A stretch of 64,000 bases of DNA from the NCBI GenBank assembly GCA_041752455.1, contig JBGSWL010000032.1, positions 1-64,000 of the forward strand, in the 5' to 3' direction. This document shows, piece by piece, positions 1 to 9,421 of the stretch (position 1 is the stretch's first letter; the number at the start of each line of letters is the position of its first letter). Under the pieces are notes generated by a model. It ran no database searches. It worked only from the letters and a program-made list of their open reading frames with translations, and had not been told where the DNA came from. This DNA comes from JBGSWL01 sp041752455 (GTDB taxonomy: Bacteria; Pseudomonadota; Alphaproteobacteria; Rhizobiales; Rhizobiaceae). A program made the position numbers and the translations under genes.

Positions 1-291
1 CCGGGCCGCATCGCCACGGCCCTGGCGACAGGCATCGATCCCGGACCACCACCTGCCGTCCGCCGCGCCGAACTGGCCCGCCAGCACATCGATGCGATGT
101 TATCGCACTATGGCACTGCTCTCGGACTGCGCAACGCGCGCAAGCACATGGCCTGGTACGTCGAGGAGAGTGGCGTGGGTGCCGCGACTGCCAAGTCGTG
201 GCGGCGGCGGCTCTGCACGATCGACGATGCGGCAGCCGCGCTCACTCATCTCGGGCAGTTCTACCACGAGACAATGGAGATCGCGGCATGA
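1..291 (+). CDS. dusB: tRNA-dihydrouridine synthase DusB/NifR3, C-terminal fragment
   Basis: This is the 3' end of a gene that begins before the window. About 96 codons remain and read in frame from base 1 to the TGA at 289-291. The C-terminal helical region ([15 protein letters not shown] and the following basic patch) is typical of DusB/NifR3 in rhizobia. The enzyme reduces uridine to dihydrouridine in the tRNA D-loop using FMN. Its stop overlaps the ATG of ntrB at 288 (ATGA), the standard nifR3-ntrB-ntrC operon arrangement of Rhizobiales, so translation is probably coupled. The catalytic FMN barrel lies outside the window. Confidence 0.85.
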   Translation, partial: PGRIATALATGIDPGPPPAVRRAELARQHIDAMLSHYGTALGLRNARKHMAWYVEESGVGAATAKSWRRRLCTIDDAAAALTHLGQFYHETMEIAA

Positions 292-1541
292 CTGCAAACG
301 AGGCCGCCAGCGCCGCACACCCGGCAGCAATACCAAACATCACCGATCAGACGGCAGCCGGCATGGCTTCGCGGCGGCCCATCGAGCACGACCTGCTGCT
401 GTCGGCGCTGCCGCATCCGATCCTGGTGCTCGGCGAGAACGACCGGATTGTCTACGCCAACCAAGCTGCCGAGATTTTCACCGGCTCCAGTCACGCCGTC
501 CTCAAGCGCCAGACGCTGGCCGAGATCATCGCTTTCGGCTGCCCGGTCCTGGCGCTTGTCGAGCAGGTCCGGCGGACCGGCGCGACCGTCAACGAATACG
601 CCATCGATGTGACGATGCCGCGGTTCGAGGGCAGCCGCCTGGTCGATGTCTACGCGGGTCCGCTGCCCGAACGGCAGGGGCATATACTCGTCATGCTCCA
701 GCAGCGATCGATGGCGCAGATGATCGAGCGCCAGTTCACTCATCGCGCTGCTGCCCGTTCGGTCTCGGGCATGGCGTCGGTGCTCGCTCACGAAATCAAG
801 AATCCGCTGTCGGGCATCCGTGGCGCCGCGCAATTGCTCGAGCCCGGCCTCGACGACAACGACCGCGTGCTGACCCAGCTGATCTGCACCGAGACCGATC
901 GCATCCGCAATCTGGTCGACCGCATGGAGGTGTTCGGGGACGAGCGCCCGCTGGTTCGCGAGCCGATCAATATCCACGACGTTCTCGATCACGTTCGTCG
1001 GCTGGCTCTGTCCGGCTTCGCACGCGATATCGCCATTCATGCCGAGTACGACCCGTCGCTGCCGCCGGTTCCAGGTAATCGCGACAAGCTGATCCAGGCC
1101 TTGCTCAATCTCGTCAAGAACGCTGCCGAGGCGGTCCAGGAGACCGGCGAGCCCGGCCGCATCGTCCTGCAAACCGCATTCCGCCCCGGTGTCCGGTTAT
1201 CAGTGCCGGGCAGCGATGCGCGCGTCAGTCTGCCGTTGATGATTCAGGTCGAAGACAATGGCGCCGGCGTGCCGGATGCGTTGAAGCCGCACCTGTTCGA
1301 CCCGTTCGTGACCACCAAGCGGCAAGGCTCCGGGCTTGGTCTCGCGCTCGTCGCCAAGATAGTCGGCGACCACGGCGGCATCATCGAGTGCGAGTCGGAA
1401 CCGCAACGTACCGTGTTTCGCCTGTTGCTGCCGATGCAGGACGCTCGTGACGCTGGCCAGCAGGCTGGCGGCACGGCGCGATCGTACGCAGCCAACCCTT
1501 TCGTCTCCGGATCACCCAAGCGAGGCAACCGTCATGGCTAA
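288..1541 (+). CDS. ntrB: Nitrogen regulation sensor histidine kinase NtrB
   Basis: Soluble histidine kinase/phosphatase of 417 aa that controls NtrC in response to nitrogen status, relayed by PII proteins. A PAS domain occupies about residues 36-145. The HisKA H-box has the phospho-accepting His168 ([11 protein letters not shown]). A HATPase_c domain follows with an N-box (NLVKNAAEA) and G-boxes ([13 protein letters not shown]). No membrane segment is seen, as expected for NtrB. The ATG at 288 is chosen because it overlaps the dusB stop and starts just before the conserved PAS region; an upstream in-frame codon at 198 would lie inside dusB. Its last 8 bases overlap ntrC. Confidence 0.93.
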   Translation: MTANEAASAAHPAAIPNITDQTAAGMASRRPIEHDLLLSALPHPILVLGENDRIVYANQAAEIFTGSSHAVLKRQTLAEIIAFGCPVLALVEQVRRTGATVNEYAIDVTMPRFEGSRLVDVYAGPLPERQGHILVMLQQRSMAQMIERQFTHRAAARSVSGMASVLAHEIKNPLSGIRGAAQLLEPGLDDNDRVLTQLICTETDRIRNLVDRMEVFGDERPLVREPINIHDVLDHVRRLALSGFARDIAIHAEYDPSLPPVPGNRDKLIQALLNLVKNAAEAVQETGEPGRIVLQTAFRPGVRLSVPGSDARVSLPLMIQVEDNGAGVPDALKPHLFDPFVTTKRQGSGLGLALVAKIVGDHGGIIECESEPQRTVFRLLLPMQDARDAGQQAGGTARSYAANPFVSGSPKRGNRHG

Positions 1542-2994
1542 AGGTACCGTACTCGTCGCCGACGACGATACCGCCATCCGTACCGTGCTCAACCAGGCGC
1601 TGGCCCGGGCCGGCTACATCCCGCGCACGACCGGGAATGCAGCCACGCTATGGCGGTGGGTGTCTCAGGGCGAAGGTGACGTCGTCATCACCGACGTGGT
1701 TATGCCGGACGAGAATGCCTTCGAATTGATCCCGCGCGTGCGCAAGCTTCGCCCCGAACTGCCGATCATCGTGATGAGCGCGCAGAACACGCTGATGACG
1801 GCACTGACGGCGGCCGAGAAGGGCGCCTTCGAGTATCTCCCCAAGCCGTTCGATCTCAACGAGCTGGTTGCCGTCGTCGGTCGCGCCATGGCCGAGCCGA
1901 GCCGTCGCCAGCGCGATACCTCAGAGCGCGGCAGCGAGGATACTGCCGATCTGCCGCTGATCGGCCGCTCGGCGGCGATGCAGGAAATCTACCGTGTGCT
2001 GGCGCGACTGACGCAGACCGACCTGACCGTCATGATCACGGGGGAATCGGGCACCGGCAAGGAACTCGTCGCACGCGTCCTGCATGACTACGGCAAGCGC
2101 CGCAACGGCCCGTTCGTGGCGCTCAACATGGCGGCGATCCCGCGCGAATTGATCGAGAGCGAGTTGTTCGGTCATGAGAAGGGCTCGTTTACCGGTGCTC
2201 AGACCCGGATGTCCGGCCGCTTCGAGCAGGCCGAGGGTGGTACGTTGTTCCTCGACGAAATCGGCGACATGCCGATGGAGGCGCAGACCCGCCTCCTGCG
2301 CGTCCTGCAGCAGGGCGAATACATGACCGTCGGTGGGCGCACGCCGATCCGCACCAATGTCCGCATCGTGGCCGCCACCAACAAGGACCTGCGCCAGCTG
2401 ATCAATCAGGGCCTGTTCCGCGAGGACTTGTACTACCGTCTGAACGTGGTGCCGCTGCGCATACCGCCGCTGCGTGAGCGCCTCGAGGACATGGCTGATC
2501 TGGTCTCGCACTTCCTCGTCAAGGTCCGGGAAGAGGGCCTCGAGCAGAAGCGGATCATGCCGGATGCCCTTGAAATGCTCGGTCGCTACAACTGGCCGGG
2601 CAATGTGCGCGAGCTTGAGAACCTGATTCGTCGCCTTGTGGCACTTTATCCGCAGGACGAGATCACGGCCGACATCGTTGCCGGCGAACTCGACCAGGCG
2701 GCAGATGAGAACGGCGGGAAAGGCGCGGCGTCACTCGGTCTTGCCCTGCAGGGCATGACGATCTCGCAGGCGGTCGAGGCCAACATCCAGTCCTATTTCG
2801 CCTCGTTCGGCGACAGCCTGCCGCCGCCGGGGCTCTATCACCGTGTACTGGCCGAACTGGAATATCCGCTGATCATGGCAACGCTGACGGCCACCCGCGG
2901 CAACCAGATCAAGGCCGCCGACATTCTGGGCCTCAACCGCAACACATTGCGCAAGAAAATCCGCGACCACAACGTGACGGTTTTCAAGGGTTAG
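1534..2994 (+). CDS. ntrC: Nitrogen regulation response regulator NtrC
   Basis: Sigma54-dependent activator of nitrogen-assimilation genes, 486 aa. The receiver domain has acidic Asp10-12 and phospho-acceptor Asp54 ([10 protein letters not shown]). The AAA+ domain has Walker A GESGTGKE, the sigma54-contact loop as GSFTGA, and Walker [12 protein letters not shown] Fis-type helix-turn-helix lies at the C terminus ([18 protein letters not shown]). The ATG at 1534 overlaps the ntrB stop by 8 bases. A start at 1447 is possible but would add residues inside ntrB with no receiver-domain homology. Length and domain order are normal for the family. Confidence 0.95.
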   Translation: MAKGTVLVADDDTAIRTVLNQALARAGYIPRTTGNAATLWRWVSQGEGDVVITDVVMPDENAFELIPRVRKLRPELPIIVMSAQNTLMTALTAAEKGAFEYLPKPFDLNELVAVVGRAMAEPSRRQRDTSERGSEDTADLPLIGRSAAMQEIYRVLARLTQTDLTVMITGESGTGKELVARVLHDYGKRRNGPFVALNMAAIPRELIESELFGHEKGSFTGAQTRMSGRFEQAEGGTLFLDEIGDMPMEAQTRLLRVLQQGEYMTVGGRTPIRTNVRIVAATNKDLRQLINQGLFREDLYYRLNVVPLRIPPLRERLEDMADLVSHFLVKVREEGLEQKRIMPDALEMLGRYNWPGNVRELENLIRRLVALYPQDEITADIVAGELDQAADENGGKGAASLGLALQGMTISQAVEANIQSYFASFGDSLPPPGLYHRVLAELEYPLIMATLTATRGNQIKAADILGLNRNTLRKKIRDHNVTVFKG

Positions 2995-3071
2995 CAGGCA
3001 GACGCGTTGCAATATTGCCACAAAGTGTTGCATGATTGCGACTGTAACCGTCAGTGCCAGTCCGGAGTTCC

Positions 3072-5366
3072 ATGGCAACCCTCGATCAGGGCGTGCTCAG
3101 CACCAGCCGCAACCATGACCTTGGCAAGCGAAGGGCAGGGCCGTTGCGCGGCGTTGCAGTGGTGGCGCTGGCTCTCCTTACGGCAGGCCTCTCTTTCGTC
3201 GTCCTGACCGGACTGACACCGATCCAGCCGAGCCAGCGCGTCACGCTGGTTGCCATTGCCTTGAACGGACTGCTGGTCGCGGTTCTCCTCGGGCTGATCG
3301 GCATGGAAATCTGGCGGATCGTCGATGCGCGCCGCAACCGCAAGGCAGCGTCGCGCCTGCATGTGCGCATCGTTGGCCTTTTCTCACTCGTTGCCGCCAT
3401 TCCGGCGCTGATCGTTGCCATCGTTGCAGCGATCACGCTCGACCGCGGGCTGGACCGTTGGTTTGAAATCCGCACACGCACGATTGTCGAATCCTCGCTG
3501 CAGGTTGCCGAATCCTACCTCAACGAAAACGCCGTGAACCTGCGCGATGCGACCATCAACATGGCCTACGCGCTCGACGCACAGCGCTTTGTCTTCAATC
3601 TCGACCGCAACGGCTTCCGGCAAATCCTGACGCAACAGGCGCGCGGCCGCGGCATGCTCGGCGCATCGGTCGTTCGCCCGGACGGAAGCGTGATCTTTTC
3701 AGCCGATATCGCCACCGATCGACCGCTGCCATTGCCGCCAGCCGATGCGTTGAAAGCTGCCCTTGATGGCAGTCCGGTGATCATTCCGCCGGGGGTCACA
3801 AACCTTGTCGGCGCCATGATCAAGTTGCGGGAGATCGAGGACGCATTGTTGTACACGGTGCGCGCCGTCGATCCGGACGTGCTCGATGCCGTCCGCCTGA
3901 TGGAACAGAACCGGGCGGAATATCAGAACCTCGATCGCAACCAGGGCACAGTGCAACTCGCCTTTGCACTGCTCTATTTCGGTTTGACGCTGATCCTGCT
4001 CCTGTCCGCCATCTGGACCGGCATCGCCGTTGCCGACCGCATCGTCCGGCCGATCCGGCAGTTGATCCACGCCTCTGACGAGGTTGGCAGCGGCAACCTT
4101 GAAGTCCGCGTTCCGGTTCGCACGTCCGATGGCGATGTCGGGCATCTCGGTGAAACCTTCAACGCCATGCTTGGCCAGCTCAAATCGCAGCGCGACCAGA
4201 TCCTGCGCGCCAAAGACCAGATCGATGAACGCCGGCGCTTTTCGGAGGCGGTGCTGTCAGGCGTTTCCGCAGGTGTGCTTGGCGTGGACCAGGACGGCAA
4301 GGTAACGGTGGCCAACGCATCTGCCGCGCGCGTTCTTGACCGCCCGGCCGGCATTCGCGCCGGAACAGCGCTGAAGGATCTGGAACCGTATGTCGATTCG
4401 GTTCTGGCTGAAGCATTGGCATCCGGCCGGCGCGAACTGCGCAAGCAGGTCTCGTTCACAGGGCGCACCGGCCGCGAACGGGTGCTCAGCGTGCAGGTCA
4501 ATCTGGACGGCGCAAAGGGCAATGGCCGCCACCGCACCCATGTGGTCACGGTCGACGACATCTCCGATCTTGTCGACGCGCAGCGTTCCAGCGCATGGGC
4601 TGACATCGCCCGCCGGATTGCGCACGAGATCAAAAACCCGCTGACGCCGATCCAGTTGTCAGCCGAGCGCATCCGGCGTCGCTACGGTCACAAGATCGGC
4701 GAGGATCGCGAAGTGTTTGATCAATGCACCGATACGATCATCCGCCAGGTGGGCGATATCGGCCGCATGGTGGACGAATTTTCGGCTTTTGCGCGCATGC
4801 CAAAGCCCGTCATGGCGGTCAAGGACTTGCGCGAAGTGGTGCGCGAGGCCTCGTTCCTCGTCGAAGTTTCGCGCAGTGAAATAAGCTTCGAACGCCAGAT
4901 GCCCGGCGAACCCATGCCGGTGCTATTGGATGACCGGCTCGCAGGGCAGGCGATCGGCAATGTGATCAAGAACGCTGCCGAAGCCATCGACGCGCGTCTG
5001 GCCGAGGGAACGCGCAGCGACGAGGCCGGACATGTGCTGGTGCGGGCTTCACGTGCGGGGCAGGGGCAAGCCTACCGGATCGATATCATCGACAATGGCA
5101 AGGGCCTGCCGAAAACCAACCGGAACAAACTGCTCGAACCCTACATGACGACACGCGAAAAAGGCACCGGCCTTGGCCTCGCCATTGTTCGCAAGATCAT
5201 GGAAGACCATGGCGGATTTCTCGAACTTCACGACGCGCCCGAAGATTTTCATGGCGGCACTGGCGCCATGATCAGGCTCGTCTTTCCTGCAGCCGGGCAA
5301 GGGGCGTCCAAAGAAACCGAGACGCGGACGAAGACCGCGTCGACGGAGGTGAACTATGAAAGCTGA
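3072..5366 (+). CDS. ntrY: Membrane nitrogen sensor histidine kinase NtrY
   Basis: Integral membrane histidine kinase of 764 aa, partner of NtrX, linked in alphaproteobacteria to nitrogen, redox and envelope control. Three hydrophobic segments lie at about residues 28-48, 58-80 and 98-122. A periplasmic region and a fourth segment (about 295-322) follow, then HAMP, PAS, a HisKA H-box with His518 ([13 protein letters not shown]) and HATPase_c (NVIKNAAEA, DNGKGLP, GTGLGLAI). The ATG at 3072 has a GGAG four bases upstream; a GTG at 3054 is the alternative. A 77-base gap separates it from ntrC, so it may have its own promoter. Confidence 0.93.
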   Translation: MATLDQGVLSTSRNHDLGKRRAGPLRGVAVVALALLTAGLSFVVLTGLTPIQPSQRVTLVAIALNGLLVAVLLGLIGMEIWRIVDARRNRKAASRLHVRIVGLFSLVAAIPALIVAIVAAITLDRGLDRWFEIRTRTIVESSLQVAESYLNENAVNLRDATINMAYALDAQRFVFNLDRNGFRQILTQQARGRGMLGASVVRPDGSVIFSADIATDRPLPLPPADALKAALDGSPVIIPPGVTNLVGAMIKLREIEDALLYTVRAVDPDVLDAVRLMEQNRAEYQNLDRNQGTVQLAFALLYFGLTLILLLSAIWTGIAVADRIVRPIRQLIHASDEVGSGNLEVRVPVRTSDGDVGHLGETFNAMLGQLKSQRDQILRAKDQIDERRRFSEAVLSGVSAGVLGVDQDGKVTVANASAARVLDRPAGIRAGTALKDLEPYVDSVLAEALASGRRELRKQVSFTGRTGRERVLSVQVNLDGAKGNGRHRTHVVTVDDISDLVDAQRSSAWADIARRIAHEIKNPLTPIQLSAERIRRRYGHKIGEDREVFDQCTDTIIRQVGDIGRMVDEFSAFARMPKPVMAVKDLREVVREASFLVEVSRSEISFERQMPGEPMPVLLDDRLAGQAIGNVIKNAAEAIDARLAEGTRSDEAGHVLVRASRAGQGQAYRIDIIDNGKGLPKTNRNKLLEPYMTTREKGTGLGLAIVRKIMEDHGGFLELHDAPEDFHGGTGAMIRLVFPAAGQGASKETETRTKTASTEVNYES

Positions 5367-6717
5367 TATTCTCATCGTCGACGACGAGGCCGACATCCGC
5401 GATATCGTTTCGGGTATCCTGGAAGACGAGGGCCACGAAACCCGGACGGCCGGCGACAGCGATGCCGCGCTGGCGGCCATTGCCGACCGCGTGCCACGCC
5501 TGGTTTTTCTCGACATCTGGATCCAGAACTCCAAGCTCGACGGCCTTGCGCTTCTCGACCTCATCCAGAAGAACCATCCCGGTCTGCCGGTCGTGATGAT
5601 TTCCGGCCACGGAAACATCGAAACTGCCGTTTCCGCGATCAAGCGCGGCGCGTACGATTACATCGAAAAGCCGTTCAAGGCCGACCGTCTCGTGCTGGTC
5701 GCCGAGCGGGCGCTCGAAGCCTCCGCCATGCGGCGCGAACTGCGCGAACTGCGCGAACGTTCTGGCGAGAACGGCGACCTGATCGGCAATTCATCGGCGA
5801 TGATGGCGCTTCGCCAGTCGATCGACAAGGTCGGCCCGACCAACAGCCGCGTCATGATCATCGGCCCCTCCGGCAGCGGCAAGGAGCTTGTCGCGCGCGC
5901 GATCCATGCTGCCTCGACGAGGGCCAAGGGCCCGTTCGTGACTCTCAATGCTGCAGCAATCACGCCAAGCCGGATGGAAATCGAACTCTTCGGTACCGAA
6001 GCCAATGGTTCGGAACGCAAGGTCGGTGCGCTGGAACAGGCCCATGGCGGCATACTCTATCTTGATGAAATCGCCGACATGCCGCTCGAAACCCAGTCGA
6101 AAATCCTGCGCGTTCTCGTCGAACAGGAGTTTGAGCGCGTCGGCGGCCTGCGCCGGGTCAAGGTCGACGTGCGCATCCTGTCGTCGACAGCCTTCGATCT
6201 GGAAACACTGATCGAGCAATCCCGCTTCCGGCGCGATCTCTACAACCGGCTTGCGGTGGTTCCGATTTCCGTGCCCGCGCTGGCCGAGCGCCGCGAGGAC
6301 ATTCCGGTCCTCGTCCAGACTTTCATGAAGCAGATTTGCCTTCAGACCGGCATCAAGGCTCGGCTGGTCGGCGAGGATGCCATGGCGATCCTGCAGTCAC
6401 ATGCCTGGCCCGGCAACACACGCCAGCTACGCAACACGATCGAGCGCCTGATGATCCTGACCCGCGACGGATCCGAGGAAGAGCCGATCAGCGCCGAAAT
6501 GCTGCCGGCCGAACTGTCGGAAAACCTGCCAAAGGCGCCGACCGCCGATGATACGCACATCATGTCGCTGCCGCTTCGCGAAGCCCGCGAGCGGTTCGAG
6601 CGTGACTACCTTTTGGCGCAGATTTCACGATTTGGCGGAAACATATCGCGGACCGCCGAATTCATTGGTATGGAGCGCTCCGCCTTGCACCGCAAGCTGA
6701 AGTCATTGGGGGTCTGA
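5356..6717 (+). CDS. ntrX: Nitrogen response regulator NtrX (AAA+ domain without GAFTGA)
   Basis: Response regulator of 453 aa partnered with NtrY. The receiver has Asp9-10 and Asp53 (VFLDIWIQ). The AAA+ domain keeps Walker A (GPSGSGKE) and Walker B (YLDEIADMP), and a Fis-type HTH ends the protein (SRTAEFIGMERSALHRKLK). The GAFTGA loop that contacts sigma54 is absent: after ELFGTEA the sequence goes through NGSERKVGALEQAHGG. This is characteristic of alphaproteobacterial NtrX and implies action independent of sigma54 remodelling, often as a direct repressor or activator. The ATG lies 11 bases inside the ntrY end, so the two are translationally coupled. Confidence 0.93.
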   Translation: MKADILIVDDEADIRDIVSGILEDEGHETRTAGDSDAALAAIADRVPRLVFLDIWIQNSKLDGLALLDLIQKNHPGLPVVMISGHGNIETAVSAIKRGAYDYIEKPFKADRLVLVAERALEASAMRRELRELRERSGENGDLIGNSSAMMALRQSIDKVGPTNSRVMIIGPSGSGKELVARAIHAASTRAKGPFVTLNAAAITPSRMEIELFGTEANGSERKVGALEQAHGGILYLDEIADMPLETQSKILRVLVEQEFERVGGLRRVKVDVRILSSTAFDLETLIEQSRFRRDLYNRLAVVPISVPALAERREDIPVLVQTFMKQICLQTGIKARLVGEDAMAILQSHAWPGNTRQLRNTIERLMILTRDGSEEEPISAEMLPAELSENLPKAPTADDTHIMSLPLREARERFERDYLLAQISRFGGNISRTAEFIGMERSALHRKLKSLGV

Positions 6718-6723
6718 GCGCCT

Positions 6724-8100
6724 ATGCGCGTCATCATTTGCGGTGCCGGTCAGGTCGGCTTCGGCATTGCCGAACGCCTTGCTGCCGAAGACAATGACGT
6801 TTCGGTCATCGATACGTCCAAGATCCTGATCCAGCGGGTGCGTGATACGCTCGATGTACGCGGTATTGTCGGTCACGGCAGCCATCCGGATGTTCTGGCA
6901 GCAGCGGGCGCGGCCGAAGCCGAACTGCTGATTGCCGTCACGCTCTACGATGAAGTCAACATGACCGCCTGTCAGGTGGCCCATTCGCTGTTCGATGTAC
7001 CGACGAAGATCGCGCGCGTGCGCTCCCAATCGTACCTTCAGGCCCACTACAGCGATCTGTTCTCTCGCGAAAACCTGCCGATCGACGTGATCATTTCGCC
7101 GGAACGCGAAGTCGGCGAAGTCGTCCTGAAACGCATAGCGCTGCCGGGCGCTTCCGATGTCGTCCAGTTTGCCGATGGCAAGGTGACGATGCTGTCGATC
7201 GAGTGCCGCGACGACTGCCCGGTGATCAACACGCCGCTCAATCAGCTCAGCGACCTGTTCCCGGATCTGCAATCGACGGTCGTCGGCGTTTGGCGCAACG
7301 AAAAACTGTTCATCCCGCATTCCGCCGATCAGTTGCTCGTCGGCGATCTTGTCTATGTGGTCTCGCAGAATGATCAGGTGCGCCGCACGCTCTCGCTGTT
7401 CGGCCACGAGGAAACCGAAGCGCGCCGCATCGTGATCGCTGGCGGCGGCAATATCGGGCACTATGTTGCGACAAAGCTCGAAGAGAGCGGATCGCGCACC
7501 AACGTCAAGATCATCGAATCCAATCGCAGCCGGGCTGTGGAGATCGCCGATACGCTACGCCGCACGATCGTGCTGCACGGGTCGGCACTTGACCAGCAGG
7601 TGATGCACGAGGCTGACATCCAGGACGCCGAACTGATGGTCGCGCTGACCAACGATGACCAGGTCAACATCCTTTCAAACGTGATGGCAAAGCGCCTCGG
7701 CTGCCAATCCACCATGAGCCTGATCAACGACCTTGGCTATCAGAGCTTCACCGCAGCGCTTGGCATCGACGCACAGATCAACCCGCGTGCCGTCACGATT
7801 TCACGCGTTCTCCAGCACATGCGGCGCGGCCGCATCCGCCAAGTCTATTCGGTCCAGAAGGGCATGGCCGAAATGCTTGAGGCCGAAGCTTTGGAAACCT
7901 CGCCGCTTGTCGGCGGTCCTTTGCGCGAAATCGAACTGCCCGACAACATCCGGATCGGGGCAATCTATCGCGATGGCAAGGTCTTGAAACCCGACGGTGA
8001 TTTCCGCATCAAGGCGCATGACCGCGTCGTCATTTTCGCAGAAGCCTCGGCCGTGAAAAAGGTCGAGCAGTTGTTTCGCGTCAGCCTCCAGTTCTTCTGA
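6724..8100 (+). CDS. trkA: Trk system potassium uptake protein TrkA
   Basis: Peripheral membrane NAD-binding regulator of Trk/Ktr-type potassium channels, 458 aa. It contains two tandem RCK_N Rossmann folds, the first with GAGQVGFGIAERL near residue 7 and the second with GGGNIGHYVATKLEE near residue 240. Each is followed by an RCK_C domain (DLVYVVSQNDQ; DRVVIFAEASAV). This four-module layout is full length for TrkA. It lies 6 bases after ntrX, in the conserved rhizobial ntrYX-trkA order. The membrane subunit TrkH is not in the window. Confidence 0.93.
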   Translation: MRVIICGAGQVGFGIAERLAAEDNDVSVIDTSKILIQRVRDTLDVRGIVGHGSHPDVLAAAGAAEAELLIAVTLYDEVNMTACQVAHSLFDVPTKIARVRSQSYLQAHYSDLFSRENLPIDVIISPEREVGEVVLKRIALPGASDVVQFADGKVTMLSIECRDDCPVINTPLNQLSDLFPDLQSTVVGVWRNEKLFIPHSADQLLVGDLVYVVSQNDQVRRTLSLFGHEETEARRIVIAGGGNIGHYVATKLEESGSRTNVKIIESNRSRAVEIADTLRRTIVLHGSALDQQVMHEADIQDAELMVALTNDDQVNILSNVMAKRLGCQSTMSLINDLGYQSFTAALGIDAQINPRAVTISRVLQHMRRGRIRQVYSVQKGMAEMLEAEALETSPLVGGPLREIELPDNIRIGAIYRDGKVLKPDGDFRIKAHDRVVIFAEASAVKKVEQLFRVSLQFF

Positions 8101-8127
8101 AACACCGATCTCCAGGAAAGTCCTCCC

Positions 8128-9012
8128 ATGTCGCGCATTGCCTTTGTCAACGGACGCTACCGCCCGCACCGGGAGGCCAGCGTGCATGTGGAAGACCGTG
8201 GCTACCAGTTTGCCGATGCGGTCTATGAGGTTTGCGAAGTGTCCGGCGGTGCCATCATCGACATGACCCGACACCTTGACCGGCTTGAACGGTCGCTCGG
8301 GGAACTGGCGATGGGCTGGCCTGTCGATCGAACGGCACTTGCCGGGATCCTTGCGGAAACGGTGCGGCAGAACCGCGTGCGCGATGGCCTCGTTTATATT
8401 CAAGTCAGCCGCGGCGTAGCCCGCCGCGACCATCCGTTCCCGCCGCCCGGAACGCCGGCCTCGCTGGTCGTGACCGCCAAGCGGCTCGATCCGGCATCCT
8501 TTGCAGCAAAGGCCGCAAAAGGCGTCACCGTAATCACGGTTCCGGAAAACCGCTGGGATCGCGTGGACATCAAGACCACCGGTCTCCTGCCCAATGTGCT
8601 GGCCCGGCAGCAGGCGATGGACAGCGGTGCCGCCGAAGCATGGTATGTCGACCCGGATGGAACCGTGAAAGAGGGCGCTGCCACCAATGCCTGGATCGTC
8701 ACGGCCGATGGCGCGCTGGTGACCCGGCCGGCAGACCACGGCATCCTGCGCGGTGTCACGCGGGCAACCGTGCTCGATATCGTCGAAAATCTGGGCCTCC
8801 GGTTCGAGGAACGGGCCTTCACCGTGACGGAAGCCCACAACGCGCGCGAAGCCTTCATGACATCGGCCACGTCGCGCGTCATGCCGGTGGTCGCAATTGA
8901 CGGAAAGCCGGTCGCGAACGGTCATCCGGGCCAGATTGCGGGCCAGTTGCGCGAGGCTTTTCTCGAAACCGCAGAAAAATGGCCCGTCTATGCTCGTCAC
9001 GCACTTGCGTAA
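8128..9012 (+). CDS. dat: D-amino acid aminotransferase (fold-type IV PLP enzyme)
   Basis: PLP-dependent class IV aminotransferase of 294 aa that interconverts D-alanine and D-glutamate with their keto acids, supplying cell-wall D-amino acids. The Schiff-base Lys149 lies in DRVDIKTTGLLPN, and Glu182 (VKEGAATNAW) is the expected pyridine-nitrogen contact. The N terminus (FVNGRYRPHREASVHVEDRGYQFAD) is typical of D-alanine transaminases rather than branched-chain IlvE. An AGGAAAG sequence precedes the ATG. It sits between trkA and hfq, an arrangement found in some Rhizobiales only. Branched-chain or 4-amino-4-deoxychorismate activity cannot be excluded. Confidence 0.85.
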   Translation: MSRIAFVNGRYRPHREASVHVEDRGYQFADAVYEVCEVSGGAIIDMTRHLDRLERSLGELAMGWPVDRTALAGILAETVRQNRVRDGLVYIQVSRGVARRDHPFPPPGTPASLVVTAKRLDPASFAAKAAKGVTVITVPENRWDRVDIKTTGLLPNVLARQQAMDSGAAEAWYVDPDGTVKEGAATNAWIVTADGALVTRPADHGILRGVTRATVLDIVENLGLRFEERAFTVTEAHNAREAFMTSATSRVMPVVAIDGKPVANGHPGQIAGQLREAFLETAEKWPVYARHALA

Positions 9013-9169
9013 GCGGCCAGAAAGCGCACATTTCAATATCTGTGGTGATTGGCGCGTCTGACCCTCATTGTGACACCCTGGCATGAAAACAGGATTGAGG
9101 AAGAGGGTGCGCTCGGATTGCCATGTCGGCTCCGAAAAACAACAATGAAGAAAAGCGGCAAGAACAAAA

Positions 9170-9421
9170 ATGGTTGAACGGCCCCAGAATCTCCAGGATC
9201 AATTCCTGAATGCGGTGCGCAAGCAAAAGGTCCCGCTGACCATTTTTTTGGTCAACGGCGTCAAACTGACCGGCGTTGTTACAAGTTTTGATAATTTCTG
9301 CGTGCTGCTTCGCCGTGACGGCAGCGCCCAATTGGTCTATAAGCATGCGATCTCCACCATCATGCCGGGACAACCCGTGCAGATGTTTGAAGCCGAGACC
9401 GCGGCACAGAAGAACGATTGA
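9170..9421 (+). CDS. hfq: RNA chaperone Hfq
   Basis: Hexameric Sm-like RNA chaperone of 83 aa that pairs small RNAs with mRNAs. Sm1 ([22 protein letters not shown]) and Sm2 ([10 protein letters not shown]) are intact, with the proximal-face Q8-D9 (NLQDQF) and KH residues present. The C-terminal tail is short, as in other alphaproteobacteria. A purine-rich stretch (GAAGAAAAGCGGCAAGAAC) lies ahead of the ATG. A 157-base leader separates it from dat, so an hfq promoter is likely there, though I could not define one. The stop codon overlaps the likely TTG start of hflX. Confidence 0.97.
   Translation: MVERPQNLQDQFLNAVRKQKVPLTIFLVNGVKLTGVVTSFDNFCVLLRRDGSAQLVYKHAISTIMPGQPVQMFEAETAAQKND

Noticed and set aside
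92..1078. Arginine-rich open frame overlapping dusB and ntrB in another frame
   Set aside because: Low-complexity composition and no motif; ntrB in frame 3 is clearly the coding frame.
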